A DNA stretch of 64,000 nt from Cristatella mucedo (GCA_009760855.2 WPIO01000018.1:5656001-5720000); one strand, 5' to 3'. Numbered from the stretch's first letter, positions 19,752 to 32,687 are shown. Made by a program: numbers and translations. The notes: generated from the letters alone by a model not told the origin.

Positions 19752-20907
19752 AGGCGATATTGAACTGCCCTCCAATTCGGCGATATCGTGCTGCTCCCAA
19801 TCGGGGTCCATGCCCGACGTAATGTTGCTATTAATGAAGCTGTTAATTATTAATGATTAATAATAATAAATTATTAAGATTATTGGTTATCTATTAATTA
19901 ATTTTTATTTTTATTGTTAGTTATTGTACTGTAGTTGTCGAACGTATACAGCCCCAAATCGCATACGTTGCTTGAATAACTTTCATTACCACCCATTTCC
20001 GTGACCAGCGTCTAATTTATGTTAGTGAATTGTTAATGAAGCTGTCGGCCGAAGAGGGCGGGAAGCAAAGAGGGGAAGTGATTGAATCGCACGAAAAAAA
20101 TAAGTATAACTCTATTCGCGATGATACGATGGAACAACGGGAATCGCACCAAGCATCGTCGGAAATCGGCTCGAAGACCACAGAGTGGCTTGTACAATCT
20201 CGTACAATCAAGTGCAATCTCGTGCAATAGGCACACGCGCCATAGTGCCCGCGCTCACCGCGAACGGAGCAGGATGCAAAAATGCTTAATGCAAACGTCC
20301 ACGCTCACGGCGGTATTTCCAATCTACGTAAGCACGCTGCTAGCAACTCGAATTCGTGTGTTCTTCGCGCTGTTCCTAGCGTCGACGCTGCTGTTAGAGC
20401 TGCCGGCGGCAGGAGGATATCGTGCGCTAAGCTGCTTCCGTTGGCGTATAGCGAGCAACACGTCTCTACACTTTGCACGAGGTGTGGGGCTAGCCAAATA
20501 AGTGAGGCTCACGCGAACTTGAAATTGGTGCCGGAGGAGTAACAAGATAATTTACCCGTAGCAGTCATCTGGTGCAAGTCTCATTGCCTGCGACCGTGTT
20601 GGAGCGCATCTAACCAGAACGCTGACACCCAACGCGGTCGCCGGATTAAAGTATGCGCTCACCTCAGTATTGATCGCATCAACGAGGAAGTAGCTCCTGG
20701 CTCTGCAAAAATTTTTAATCCAAAAGAAAAATCGCGCGATACTTCGAATTATTGTGCATATCTAGGAGAATAGCATTAGCCACACTGCGAATCAGTATTG
20801 CACAGAGCTTACGCGAATTCAGAGTGATTGCTTAGTACAAAGAGCGCTCAAGCACGGGAGCGTCTGAGAGCTGCGTATAACGGCGTTTGAACTCGAGAGT
20901 TTGCACG
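19752..20907. other. Spacer
   Basis: AT-rich at 19840-19940; nothing recognised. Open frames here have no family resemblance that I can see. Confidence 0.35.
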
Positions 20908-21117
20908 TCCCCCCTGAAAGAAGAAGTCAGCCAATGTGTGAAGCAAATTTTACGAGTTTCTACCGTAATTGTAGCCGTCAACAAGCAGTCGGTCGAGGAT
21001 GACCTCGAGACTTCTACGTGGCTGGAGCTTGAGTACGCTTATGACGACAAGTGGCTTGAAAACTCTATTGCCAATCTCGAGGATGTCGAGAGCTATATGG
21101 TATTACTTATGCTATAA
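20908..21117 (+). CDS. Unrecognised acidic open segment
   Basis: An open frame in non-repetitive DNA reads VSQCVKQILRVSTVIVAVNK, then VEDDLETSTWLELEYAYDDK and NSIANLEDVESYM, stopping at TAA 21115-21117. Its average GC and lack of low complexity make it more protein-like than most chance frames here. An attgtag acceptor-like site lies inside it. No family recognised; it could be an exon or a gene relic. Confidence 0.2.
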   Translation, partial: SPLKEEVSQCVKQILRVSTVIVAVNKQSVEDDLETSTWLELEYAYDDKWLENSIANLEDVESYMVLLML

Positions 21118-21982
21118 ATGTGACTAATGCAGCACATGTTCAGACCAGCAGTGTTGAAGCTCCGTGCGCGAAAATCGGAAAGCCGTATATAAAGCGTGAG
21201 GGGCCGGAGATTAAGATTGCACATCGAAACATAGAAATGGCTGCTGATAGCGTGGCATGTGGCTGGCGCCGGCGCGCCCGACTCGCACTCTCCAAATGCA
21301 GGCAGAGAGAGGAGCCTCGCCTAGCGCTTTAGCGCTCCCGCGTAGAAATCGCCTCGCGGCCGACATGAAGCGGATCGTCGGGTGCTTTTCGGTCTCTGCG
21401 ATTGGCTGCTCATCGCAAGGTCAAGAGCGCTCTCTCCAAGACTCGGTTCTGGCCACGCCTGCGGCAGCGAGCGTTCGTCAGACGCGCGTCAAGTGCTCGC
21501 CTCCGGCGCTCGCCTCGTTTCTTCCGCAAGTCGGTCGACACTCGCAAGGCACTCTTTCCGGAGTAACGGTTATTCTCTCAGTTCCGTATAGGCCAGGACA
21601 AATAGAGAGGTCCGTTCGCTCGCTCGCTCTCGCTCTCTCCCGTTAACGTCGAGAAAGCCGCTCGATATTGCCCCCGGCACTTGCACAGAGAGCGAGTGAA
21701 TGATAACACTTGCAATTTGCGATCCATTGCTGCCGTAAATTGACCTCTTGCCGCTACTGGCGCCTGTCGTGTGTACCATTCAGATTCCGCAAATGCTGGA
21801 GCTCGTCATTAGCCTTCTTCGCCGAGATCGGCGGCGCCTCATCCAGGCACTCGCCGCGCCACGGCCGAGAGCTCGCGATAGCCGCGGCGGCAGCAGTGCA
21901 GTTGCGCTGCGCAGATTGCTGCTCAGCAGAGCGCCAGGTGGCGCAGCCTATTATTGCAAGGCACACCCGACGCTTAGCCATA

Positions 21983-22385
<403 letters not shown>

Positions 22386-22437
22386 AGAGATTGAGTGAGC
22401 ATCGGATAGCTCTGCACAGAAAAGCAGAGTCAGCAAG

Positions 22438-22485
22438 CCGCGAACCTCCTTCGAGACGCCTCCGCACTTCGAAGGAGGTTCGCGG
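22438..22485. repeat. Perfect 17-bp inverted repeat, 14-bp loop
   Basis: Arms ccgcgaacctccttcga (22438-22454) and its exact complement (22469-22485), directly after the compound microsatellite. Confidence 0.9.
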
Positions 22486-23280
22486 ATGCTACGCCTCAGC
22501 GGCGATCGGCGCGTGTTTCGATCGGCGCGCGCTCCGATCGAATGGAGCCACATGCAACAGGGGTCGAGCTGCCGCACCTACTCGGAAGTCTTGCAAGAAG
22601 AGCGCTGTCGGCGAGTGGTCGCGCTGTATAAAAGAAAAATCACTGATAACATCCGACGTCAGCCATTTGGTGCGGCCAGAACGAGGCCAGGAGATGAGCG
22701 CGGCGAGGCGAGGAGCGAGCGCTAGCGACCTGCGGTAGCTCATTTCGCGACCATTCCCCGACGATGAGTGCAATCCAGGACGAGTGCTGGCGAGCCTCGT
22801 TACAGCGAGTCCCCGCTAAGGCAGACGCGTCAGGGTAAGCGATCACCTTAGTCACACCAATGTTAACTGCGAGGCACAAAACAGCGCTGATAAATAAAAG
22901 AGAGGATCGTTCACATAGCACCCTAGGAGTATTAAATCTGTATCTATCCAGTAGCTGTACAGCTGGCTGCAAGAGATACAGAAATCAACGGCTAATGAAT
23001 GAATTGCGCGATATCTTGCTTTGATCAGTATGCAAAAGAGCACACAAAAAGACGCCCAGGGCCGCTTTTAGTGACATCAATAAGATCAGCGCCCCCTGAT
23101 TAGCAAGATCGACTGATTCGAGCTCAGTTAAGCAGGCAAAGCGCGAGGAAACAAAAAGACTCGCTGTCTCGAGTTGGCAGCGAGTTGTAATGCGCCAGAG
23201 TGGGTAGAGATTAAGTTCTCCGAGGGCACTTCGCAAACGACCAATCGTTGTCATTATATATATAATATATAATATATAAT
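22486..23280. other. Spacer with small repeat relics
   Basis: A SINE-2/LINE-A tail relic is likely near 22915-22960, and another (agattaagttctccgaggg) at about 23207-23228. No gene seen. Confidence 0.4.
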
Positions 23281-23409
23281 TTATTTGTATACCGCCATAA
23301 GAGAACTTAATCACTATTCAGGCGCTTCACATATGCCTCGGGGCTCGAGCCCGTGACCTCTGCCAGACCTTGGTCGGGGCGAGCACCTTAACCGCTGCAT
23401 CAAACCAGC
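23281..23409 (-). mobile_element. SINE-2
   Basis: Same structure as 19625-19751: tail hairpin (TAAGAGAACTTAATCACTAT), B box in GGGCTCGAGCCCGTGAC and head ending in GTTTGATGCAGCGGTTAAGG. Confidence 0.75.
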
Positions 23410-23811
23410 TCGGCATTATTAGCTCGATTACTGGAGCACGGATGAATTCTTAGCTGTCGCCAAGTCCATGCAGGTGAGGAGAGAAGCGGAAGTGAGTAAC
23501 AGACGTGAATATGAACCGTAGGCCCAATCGGAAAAATATTCAAGACTTCGAGGGCGAGGAAACGGTTTGACGGCCGGAAGGCGGAGAGCGTAGGTCTGAC
23601 GATGATGAGGAAGAGGAGGAATAATGCCGTCGGATCGGTAGACAGGGGTCGGTGAATGAAGCAACCTTCAAGCCAGTGAGAGGATGTTAAATCGTTTCGA
23701 CGCTTGATAGAGAGCCAGTGAAGCTCGGATTGAAGTCGGGCGACGCGGCAGCTGCACCGATGGCGGCAGACTAGACGAGCTGCTGAGTGTCGAACTGTTA
23801 CCTTGACAGGC

Positions 23812-24527
23812 TGTCGGACATTTCCCCCCCCCCCGGGACGTTTCCGCCTGGCGGACCCTAGGGCATTTCCCCCTTATGTTGATGAATGTATAACTAAGAA
23901 TACGGATATTTATATGCGTGATCAAATGAGGTTCACGCTCTAATGAAATAAAATTAACTCAGTATAATTGGAAGGCTGGGTGGATTGGAAGAATGGTACC
24001 TAATGAAGCGAGACGCGGCGGCGGCAGCTGCGACTGCAGCGGCGGCGTCAGTTGCAGCGACGGCGGCGGTAGCGGCGTCGGCGGCAGCGGCGTCGGCGGC
24101 AGCCGCGCAGTTCGCTCTTGCTGGAGTTCGGTCCCGCTCGCTCTTTCCGACGCCGCCAGGCACGTGTTCGTACGCGTCAAAGCGGGCACGCGCTACGGCG
24201 TGCCGCACGTTTCTGCAAATGAGTTCGAAGCCTGGAGATCTACTGAGAAAAACTCACTCTCACGAGATCTCGTTGCGCCCTAGTACGGGCTAATTAAAGT
24301 TCGGAATACGAGCGGGGGCGGATTTAGGCGGCGGAGGCGCAGCCCGGCCTAAATCCTAAATCCTAAACCATGAATCCTAAACACTAAACGCTAAACCCTA
24401 AATCCTAAAACCCTAAACTCTAAACTCTTAAACCTAAACCCTATACCCCAGGGGATAAATATCCTACCCCAGGGGATGTCCGGGGGAAATTTCCAAGGGG
24501 AAATGTCCGTGGGGAAGTGTCCGTACC
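23812..24527 (+). mobile_element. MITE-like element with ACATTTCCCC inverted arms, copy 1
   Basis: The left arm carries GGACATTTCCCCC-type units, the right arm their complements (GGGGAAATGTCCGT). The middle has TGTTGATGAATGTATAACTA, an Ala-codon-rich GC block, and about 100 bp of degenerate CCTAAA units before the right arm. It is homologous over its length to 54454-55292. No transposase. Confidence 0.75.
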
Positions 24528-24576
24528 CCCTTGATCTTGGTCGGAGAGTTGCACCCGCCGAGAGTACGGACTATTA

Positions 24577-25120
24577 GGAGTCGCAATAAACTAGATGCAT
24601 GGACCAACTTGGACGTGGTACGAGGTCGCTTTGGAATATGACACCGTGACAAATCATCGTTTAGTTTTAGAAAATTTACTGGCATCCATGATCGGATGTC
24701 ATCAATATAAGTGAGTTGAGAGAATTTGAGGTGCCGAAGGCGATGAGTGTCATCCGCATAGAAGTGAAAGCCTAGATTGTGCTTGGCAATCACATCAGCG
24801 AGAGGGAGAGTATAGACGATGAAAAGGACCGGACCTAGCACAGAGCCCTGAGGTACTCCATATTTTAGAGGTACTTCAGATGATCTTTGTCCATTCACAT
24901 CAACACTCTGGAGTCTCCCACTGAGATAGGACCTGAACCACTGCAGAGCAGTGCCAGTGATGCCCGCGAGATGAGAGGCTGGGCTGTCGCACACCTTTCT
25001 GCACATCAGGACGGTCCTGACTGCTGCTAGGGTCACCGACCAGAACTCCGGCCGACTTGCGGAAAGCGGAGTCGGTGAGCTTGTGCAACTTACTTGTGCC
25101 GCTTTGGAACAGCGTGGTCC
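24577..25120 (-). mobile_element. LINE-A reverse-transcriptase fragment
   Basis: Encodes [40 protein letters not shown] and FHFYADDT, the RT palm with the catalytic YADD box. The C-terminal domain and tail are missing; it stands just beside the MITE-like element. CR1/L2/Rex1-like. Confidence 0.85.
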
Positions 25121-25269
25121 AGATTTCGGCCATATTGCCACAGGAGTGCCGCCAGATAAGTCAATCTTGAGGATGATGATGAGGATAAAGATGAGGATGA
25201 GGTCTTGAAATTTGAGGGTGACACCGGCCTATAACTATTAGGTTATTTTCATCTTCAACCTTATGGAAG

Positions 25270-26130
25270 TCATTGGCTATCCACGTGCGAATGTCGTGGA
25301 TTTAGTCTCCAAAAAGAAGCCAAGTAAGCTAGGTGAGGAGCGAAGGTTAGATATGTTAAAGGATATAGTAGATAGGTCAAAGTAAGGGTAAAATGATGGG
25401 TATAGCGTAGCGTTATTAGAAATGAAAGCCGAGTCTGTATCTGGGGTTGCCAGAGGGAGAGTATAAACAATGGATAGAAGGTGGCCGAAGACTAAATCCT
25501 GAGACCCCCCACACCTGGATGGTTCCATCTGGAGGGCTGGTGGGGTCACTTGCTTCTGCACTCAGGTATCCCTTACTCTAGCAGGATCTAACCCAGTTTA
25601 GCAGTGTGCAGAAATTCACGAGCGAGTCGAGAGGTACTCCAGCTCCAGATCTGGTGCTCAGGTCGATAGCGTGAAATGCTTCGGAGAGATTGTGGAGATA
25701 CAATAGTGGCTCTACGTCTGGATCGGCATCGTGGATCCGTACATCAAGTGGATCAGCAGGTCAGATTAGAAGGTCGTATGGTGCTAACCCGTTAATCAGT
25801 ACAGCTTACGTGGAATGATTAGCCTCAAATTGCGATTGCATCATGCGAAAAAGATCGGGTGGGCGTATGTGATCTTTTATCTGGTGAGAGCCACCCTCAT
25901 TAAAAAGTCTTGAATAAGAACGACAAAAGAAAGACTGGACGAAAGCTCCCAGATTCTCACGATCTTGGGTCAGTTTTAATGGGCGGCTTAAAAAAAGGTA
26001 TTTCCAGAGAGGAAGTGATTTCACCGGTAGCAGGGGTATATTTACAATATTTTGTGTAGTGTGCAGAAACACGTCTATGCATCTCATTAATAGAAATGTT
26101 CGAGCAGGGTCGGGAGGATAAAAATAGCGA
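25270..26130 (-). mobile_element. LINE-A-like copy, heavily decayed
   Basis: Relics such as [16 protein letters not shown] near 25490 and QSQFEANHST near 25815 align in order with LINE-A RT. Many stops and shifts; older than the 27-30 kb copies. Confidence 0.6.
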
Positions 26131-26144
26131 TGATAAATATACTA

Positions 26145-27060
26145 ACAATAAAAAGACTTTTTAATATCACCCTCAGAGAACTAAAAAATTCTCTAAGCTC
26201 TCTATAAATGCTGCAAAGAAAGCATGTCAATGGTTAGTGATAACATGCGCAGTATCATCGCGCAACACCACACGAAGTACCATACAGGCAGACCGATTAG
26301 TAAAGCTTGTGATGACGACAGTAGGGAGTGACCTACAGACTTTGGAAGCACACGAACTATAGATGCAGTCTCCAACGCATTTGAGGTTGGTCAGAGGCGA
26401 AGCCGAATGACTTGAGCTAGAAGAGTAAAAAGAGATTAGGTTTTCTGAGAGCGCTATACTAATGCATTATTGCTATTATTATTATTTTAATTGGTATGAT
26501 GAAAAGTGGGCGGTGTGAAGAGTTCCCTGCTTAGGAAGCATTTCGGGTAGGAAAGCCGGAGCAACAGAATGGACTGACCTAAAAGTGAGTGTCAAAACCT
26601 AGAATTGAGTACGGTGCTTGATACGGAGGCATTGTTGGTCGGTGAGAAGTGGTGTCGTGTGGCAGTAGTTTTCCGAGTTTTGCATAAACTATAAGCGCCT
26701 TATCACACCTGCCGGAAGACCTGCGAGCAGCGAGTTTCAGAAGTCAACACGGGATCTACCATATGCACAGACCGACTTTATTGTGGTATCCCTGTCTCAG
26801 AAAGACCAAATTTCCTCAAGGTTACGTAGCTGAAAGTTAAGCAGACTTGAATTTAGAGCTAACTTGGTCGTCTGGTGAAATGTCACTTTAGAACAGAAGA
26901 CCCATATTGCGTGCAGATGCTGCAGGAGATCTGGGCTCGCCCGGCCCATTTTATCTGACAGGTTTTTTCTATATCTGTGTAACAATATTTTTTGCTTGAA
27001 ATAAGAAGTGGGTTTGATTGTGATTTAGTTATGTAGTTATTTAGATATCTAGTTCTCCTA
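26145..27060 (-). mobile_element. LINE-A copy, old
   Basis: The tail relic (CACCCTCAGAGAACTAAAAA) and 3'UTR are followed by a decayed C-terminal domain and a region near 26780-26900 parallel to 28060-28160 in the younger copy. The 5' end is cut by LINE-B sequence at 27062. Confidence 0.6.
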
Positions 27061-27063
27061 CGT

Positions 27064-27314
27064 AATGTAATATATCTCCGTTCGCAACTCCACAAAGCCA
27101 CAAAGATAATGTGGGTGTTACACAGGGGAGTTGTGTATAGCTAACTCACAGCCTAAGCGGCTTTCGGTATGCATTCGGTAGCCAACTGACTTCATCTCCC
27201 ACAACAAAGAGAAATTGGAAAGCGTACCAGCGTCAGGAGAGCAGTTCAGGTAGTGAGTAGCATGGAAGTAGCAGCTCAGGCCCTCTGGAAAGGATGTGTC
27301 TTGGAGCGTTATAC
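27064..27314 (-). mobile_element. LINE-B 3' end
   Basis: Minus-strand match to 19130-19345, including CYFHATHYLNCSPDAGTLSN. The tail is TGTAATATATCTCC with ACTCCACAAAGCCACAAAG. Confidence 0.7.
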
Positions 27315-28336
27315 ATCTAAAATAATAATAATAATGCAATTGGTAAAGCGCCCTCAGAGAACCCAATCTATTTCTAGGCGCTTTAAATTTCCTGCAAAGC
27401 AAAATGCTATTGAATCGTGATTAATATCATGCTTCATAAACAACGTGATTAACATGGTTGGGGGTGACATGCATACGGTCAGCATGCAAGTGATGTTAGT
27501 GGCAGCATGCACAGAGTCAGCACGCCTAAGCACATCAAGTACAAATCACAGGGACCCACTAAATGCTGTCCTAAATAGGTGGGTGTTTTTAAGTTCTTTT
27601 AAAATGTGGTCAAGTCAGGGGATGTTCTGACGCAAGCCGGGAGTGAGTTCCACTCGTTGGGAGCATACGAGCTAAATGCACGGTCTCCAAAGACTTTGAG
27701 GTTTGTACGTGGTCTTGGTAGACTGTTGGATTCCGAAAAGCGGGTGGTACGAAGCTTGGCCTGATGGAGGAGCATATCTGAGAGATAAGCTGGAGCCAAA
27801 GAATGAAGTGACCTAAAAGTGAGCGACAAAACCTTGAATTCAATCCGTTGCTTGACTGGTAGCCAGTGCAGGTCGCGAGAAGTGGTGTGATGTGGCAACT
27901 GCGACGCTTACGACAGACAAGCCTAGCTGCGGAGTTTTGCACCAGCTGTAATCGCCTGATTGCATATGCTAGTAGGCCAGCAAGCAGTGAGTTACCGAAG
28001 TCAAGACGGGATGTCACAAATGCATATACCAACTTAGACGTGGTACCCTCATCTAAACAACCCCAAATTTTAACAATGTTATATGTCTGAAAGAAGGTAG
28101 ACTTAACTGTGGAGCTGATGTGATCGTGTAACGAGTTGTCACTTTGGAACATGACACCTAAATTTCGAGCTGATTCAACAAGAAATATGCTGGCAGAGCC
28201 AATTTTGATCGTCAGCCTTTCCAATTTCTGAATCACACTGGGTTTGCCCATAACTAATTAGTTAGTTTTATCGTCGCTCAGTTTAAAAAAACTTCCTGCC
28301 ATCTATATGCGGATGTCATCAATACTTGCAGCAAGT
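27315..28336 (-). mobile_element. LINE-A copy, 5'-truncated
   Basis: A (TAA)n tail, 3'UTR hairpin and most of the C-terminal domain (MGKPSVIQKLERLTIKIGSA, GTTSKLVYAFVTSRLDFGNS, RRLQLVQNSAARLVC). Its 5' end abuts the tail of the next copy at 28337, giving a head-to-tail pair. Confidence 0.85.
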
Positions 28337-29975
28337 GAGTTAATAATAATGATAATGCACTTGATAAAGCGCCCTCAGAGAACTTAATCTCTCTCTAGGC
28401 GCTTTACATTTGCTGCAAAGGGAAGTGTGAGTAAAATAATGCTTGATAAACAAACAAAATAAATAACATGGTTATGGGTGACATGCACAGGGTCAGCATG
28501 TAAATGTGGTTAGTGGCAGCATGCACAGAGTCAGCACGCATAAGCACATCAAGGACGAATCATAGGGACCCACTGAATGCTGTCATAAATAGGTGTGTTT
28601 TTAAATTCTTTTTAAATGTGGTCAGGTCAGGGGATCTTCTGACGCAGGTCGGGAGGGAGTTCCAGGCTTCGGGAGCATACGAACTAAATGCACGTCTCCA
28701 AAGGATTTGAGGTTTGTACGGGGTATTTGTAGACTTTTGGATTCCGAAAAGCGGGTGGTTCGAAGCTTGGCCTGATGGGGGAGTATGTTGAAGAGATAGG
28801 CTGGAGCCATAGAATGAAGGGACCTAAAAGTGAGCGACAAAACCTTGAAGTCATTCCGTTGCTTGACTGGTAGCCAGTGCAGGTCGGCTAGAAGTGGAGT
28901 AATGTGGCAACTGCGACGCTCACGACAGACAAGCCTAGCTGCAGAGTTTTGCACCAGCTGCAATCACCTGATCGCACATGCCGGTAGGCCAGCGAGCAGT
29001 GAGTTGCAGGAGTCGAGACGGGATGTCACGAATGCATGGACCATCCTGGACGTGGTATCTTTATCTAAGCAAGCCCGGATTTTAGCAATGTTATGAAGCT
29101 GAAAATAGGCAGATTTGACTGTGGAGCTGATATGATCGTCTAACGAGAAGTGCTCGAAGAGAGTCGAGAGAATTCGAGGTGCTCGAAGGCTGGGAGGGAT
29201 CCAAGCAAAGGTACAACTGAGTGTCGTCCTCATAGAAGTTAAAGCCTAGATTATGCTTAAATTGGCAATCACATCAGCAAGAGACAGAATATAAACCGTG
29301 AAAAGAACCGGACCTAGCACGGAGCCCTGAGGTACCCCATATTTTTGAGGTACCTCGGGTGTTCGTTGTCCATTCACATCAATACTCTGGAGTCTCCCAC
29401 TGAGATAGAACCTGAATCATTGCAGAGCAGTGTTGGTGATGCCCAGGCGAGATGAGAGGCGCTCTAGAAGAACTTGGTGCTCGATAGTATCAAAAGCTGC
29501 CGAAAGATCGAGCAAAACAAGCAGAGAAACTCTACCCATGTCTGTATTCCTCAGTAGGTCCTAGTACACCCAAGCAAAGCTGATTCTGTAGAGTGATTAG
29601 CTCTACAGCCAGACTGGAACTTACTAGCAAGGTTTGAAGTTTCAATATATGAGTTCCGCTGGTCCGCTACGACCCGTTCCAGTGCCTTTGATAGGAATTG
29701 TAGAAGGGAGACTGGGCGGTTGTTGCTTAAGTTCTCTTGGTCTAGTGTCGCTTTCTTGAGAAGTGGCCTGACTGCAGCTTTTTTGAAAGGTACTGGGACA
29801 TGACCTGAGACTAATGACATATCAATGATGTCAGTTATGCATGGCAGCAGCAGATCAATGCAATATAGGAGCAGGACAGTGGGAATAGGGTTCAGAGGAC
29901 TTGTTGTCTTCTTTGATTGGGAAACAAATTTCAGGACGAGATCACTAGTGACCTGCTTAAATGTAGACATTGAGG
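28337..29975 (-). mobile_element. LINE-A copy, longest in window
   Basis: Tail at 28340, C-terminal domain at 28622-29100, RT relics at 29250-29550, and RT fingers at 29551-29970 (NPIPTVLLLYCIDLLLPCIT, GHVPVPFKKAAVRPLLKKAT, LSNNRPVSLLQFLSKALERV). Frameshifts are present, and a deletion removes part of the RT-to-C-terminal join near 29160. No endonuclease is seen, so it is 5'-truncated. Confidence 0.87.
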
Positions 29976-30085
29976 TTCAGTCAGGAATCGGGGGACAGCA
30001 TTCTAGGAAGGATGTTGTCATCGCAGGGATGAACTCCCAACCTAGTAATACATTAATCATCAGTATTACCACTATAACCATTCGC

Positions 30086-30089
<4 letters not shown>

Positions 30090-30122
<33 letters not shown>
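30090..30122. repeat. (AT)n microsatellite
   Basis: About 16 AT units, followed by AT-poor spacer to 30985 with nothing recognised except an 11-bp hairpin at 30827-30852. Confidence 0.95.
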
Positions 30123-30123
<1 letters not shown>

Positions 30124-30989
30124 GATAACTCTGTGTCAGCCCTCTGCCTCTCTGCAGTTTTTGAAAGCAACAGCGAGCTTTTTTATCCACACACTTTTAC
30201 TTAACCTTGCCGACTCGTTCGCCAACTGTGCAGCGAAACAGTTGCACGCGGCTGGGCCAACTGAGCGGAAGTGCTGCTGCTGCGGAAGTGCCGCAGCGGA
30301 AGCGCCGCGAGCAGCTGCGTTTGTGCATCACGTGCCGCCACGCGCTGCCTGCGGAGCCGCTGTCTGGCGTGCTTCAATGAGCATCGTCTCGACCAGAAAA
30401 AGTGACAGCGAGCCGAGAGATTTCACTTCGGCCGACAGCCTACCGCAAACTAGAGAGAGCCGAGCGGGATCGCAGCGTTTTCTTACCTATGGGCTGGAGC
30501 ACTCTTAATTCTAGGAGACTCATTGCTCTCGCGATTAAAATCAGACTCTCAAAGGGATGCACCGTTCGCAGTCAGTGCCGTTAAAAGCTTGCTTACATTT
30601 TGATTAAATATGGCTTGCTAGTAAAGGTCTTATAGTTTTTTGCCCATCCTAAGCTTAAGCCAGCTTAAGGGCCCGTCTTTCTAAAAGAAAAGTAGCTGGT
30701 TTTTTAGCAGCGTTACTCCTCAGTCTTGCTTAGGAGAGAGTCAGTGAGTACTGGAGAGATGGAATATTTGTGAAAGGAGAACCAAGACGCGAGCATTTCC
30801 AGGCGATCACATGATCGCATGATGACAAGGATCACAATGCGTTGTGATCCTTCTCGCAGTATCCTGCAGAACTTACCTAGCAAGTTTACCTTACATAGCT
30901 CATATATCAATTACGACAATGAAAAAGCATTTACCGACAAATGCCCTCTAGCACTGCCGCGCGACAGTCGCCATACTGCGTATCTACCT

Positions 30990-32531
30990 TACGCTGCACT
31001 TCTTCTAAGTAAAGGTCAGCGGAAGACTCCACGCGGCGCAATCCCGGCCTGGTTGAACCCCGGATGGCGCAGGTGGCCCTATCGAGTGGGCAACCTCGGT
31101 GACGGTCCCGCCGGTGCCCACCGCTGGAGCTGCCGTCGCGAGCCGTCTTTCGCCGCGCGGCGGCGGCCGCTAGCGCCGTTGCGCCGCCACCGAGCTGTGC
31201 TTCATCGCAGGCCAATTGGCCGGCTCTCCGACTACGGCCGACGGCCGCGCTCGCGAGTGCAACCGCGGACATCTTGGCCCGCGGCGGCGGCTTAGGTGCA
31301 GCTTCCGTTGGTCTCGCCCGGAGCCAGCCGCCGCCGCCGCCGCCGCAGCTGACGGTGCGGCTAGATCGCCGGAAGCATTTGCTTTCGCCGCGCGTCGCTC
31401 TCGACTCGCCTCGAGCGACGAGTCGAGACTCTCGACTCGCCTCGAGCCCACTCTCGACGACGTACGTATCGACTTCGACGCGTTGCGTTGCCGTCCTCGG
31501 GAGAAGAGCGACGACATTTTGGGCCCAAAAGTGCGCGCGAGCGGTTGAGAATTCGTGAATCAACCAGCTCTCGCGGCTGCGCCTTCGGGTGGCATCACGA
31601 AAGCGCGACCGCTGGCCGCATGTGATTTTGGCCTCCGCCCGCCCGCCCCTCCAGCCCCCTTAAAATACCCGTACGCCTCGCGGCTGCTCCTTGTGCCGCA
31701 GGAAATCTTACTCCGCCGCCACCGCTGCCGCAGCCACCTATTCGCGTCCGGGCGCCGCGGTTCGGCGTCGCTTGGCTCAGGCTTGAAATGCTTCTTGCGC
31801 TATGTTTAACCTTTCGCGACCGACGTTAGGCTCTCTGTGTCTAACATTGTGACGTTCTCTCGTTCGCGCCTTCGAAACAGCCGCTTGAAGCGAACGGCCT
31901 CGCCGCCTAATGGAATCCGATCGCCAAGGATCGACGGACGGGCTGTCACCGCAATCGCGGCGGCTTAAGCTGTATTCATGCGCGCGCATTCGCCGCGCCG
32001 CGCCTCTGCGCGGCGATGCTGGCGTCGGAGCGGGCCTGGTCGTAGCAGCGTTGGCCGCAGCTAGACTAGCAGTGTACGCCGGACGCCGGCAGACTCAAGA
32101 GACGCCCAGCTTCAGTTCCTGGCGCGCCGCGCTCCGAGCTCGGCGCGACGCTGTTGCTGCCGCGGACAGCCACAGTGTTATGGTGTGCGGTTGGGCCGTC
32201 GCATCCGCCGCAAACCCGCTGGGTGTTGCCAGCGTTCGGATCGATAGTCGCCTGCGCCCGACGGCGCGCGACTTCGCGTCGACGCCTCCGTGGAGGAGGG
32301 CTAGCCGGTGGCGCCCCGGCTTCCGCTCGCACGCCGCCGACATGTAGCCTCGCGTCTCGCAGCCGGCGCAGCGCCTCAGGATGAAAGGAGGCGGAGGGGA
32401 GCACCCTCTGACGGTGAGCGATCAGCGATCGCCGATCGGCTCGGCTTCCGGTCCCGCTCGGGCGCTTCCCCTGGGGCGGCGCCCGCGACGCGGCTCTCTG
32501 TACCGCGCGCGCGCGCGCGCGCCAGCTCGCG
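30990..32531 (+). promoter_or_regulatory. GC/CpG-rich region upstream of the kinesin start
   Basis: About 1.5 kb of very GC-rich, CpG-dense sequence ends at the kinesin ATG and continues into intron 1. It is nearly free of the LINE and SINE copies that fill neighbouring DNA. Position and composition fit a CpG-rich promoter and 5'UTR. I see no convincing TATA box. GC-rich open frames on both strands here are mostly compositional. Confidence 0.35.
31340..31548 (+). CDS. Unrecognised open segment with protein-like end
   Basis: An open frame ends in SSDESRLSTRLEPTLDDVRI, then DFDALRCRPREKSDDILGPK and a TGA at 31546-31548. Acidic-basic alternation and codon use look more coding-like than surrounding frames. 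It could be a terminal exon of an upstream gene, because a gccgcag acceptor-like site lies just before it. The other strand and frame are also open, so this is weak. I do not recognise a family. Confidence 0.2.
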
Positions 32532-32687
32532 ATGGACGCAGTCGCGGGCGGCAAGCTGCTCGACGTGCGCTCACTCGCCGCGCCGCGCCGCGCCGCGCGC
32601 GCGCAGGTCGCCGTCCGAATCCGCCCGTTCAACGAGGCGGAGCTAGTGTCCGGCGGCACGCAAGTGGCGTACAAGGTCGACGATCAG
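32532..32687 (+). CDS. KIF19: KIF19-like exon 1 (start, first motor strand)
   Basis: 52 codons, phase 0 to 0, ending CAG before donor gtcagt. It holds [13 protein letters not shown], the conserved first beta strand of kinesin motors (RxRP), after about 24 poorly conserved residues. The ATG at 32532 is the only in-frame methionine upstream of that strand in this exon. An alternative is an upstream coding exon joined at the CAG just before GTCGCCGTC, but the sequence before it lacks a pyrimidine tract. Confidence 0.85.

Noticed and set aside
24348-24447. Chromosome-end or interstitial telomere from CCCTAAA units
   Set aside because: The units are degenerate and recur at 55133-55205 inside the second copy of the same mobile element, so they belong to the element.
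30827-30852. Hairpin aaggatcacaa/ttgtgatcctt as a terminator
   Set aside because: The genome is eukaryotic and no T-run follows; an 11-bp hairpin in a spacer.
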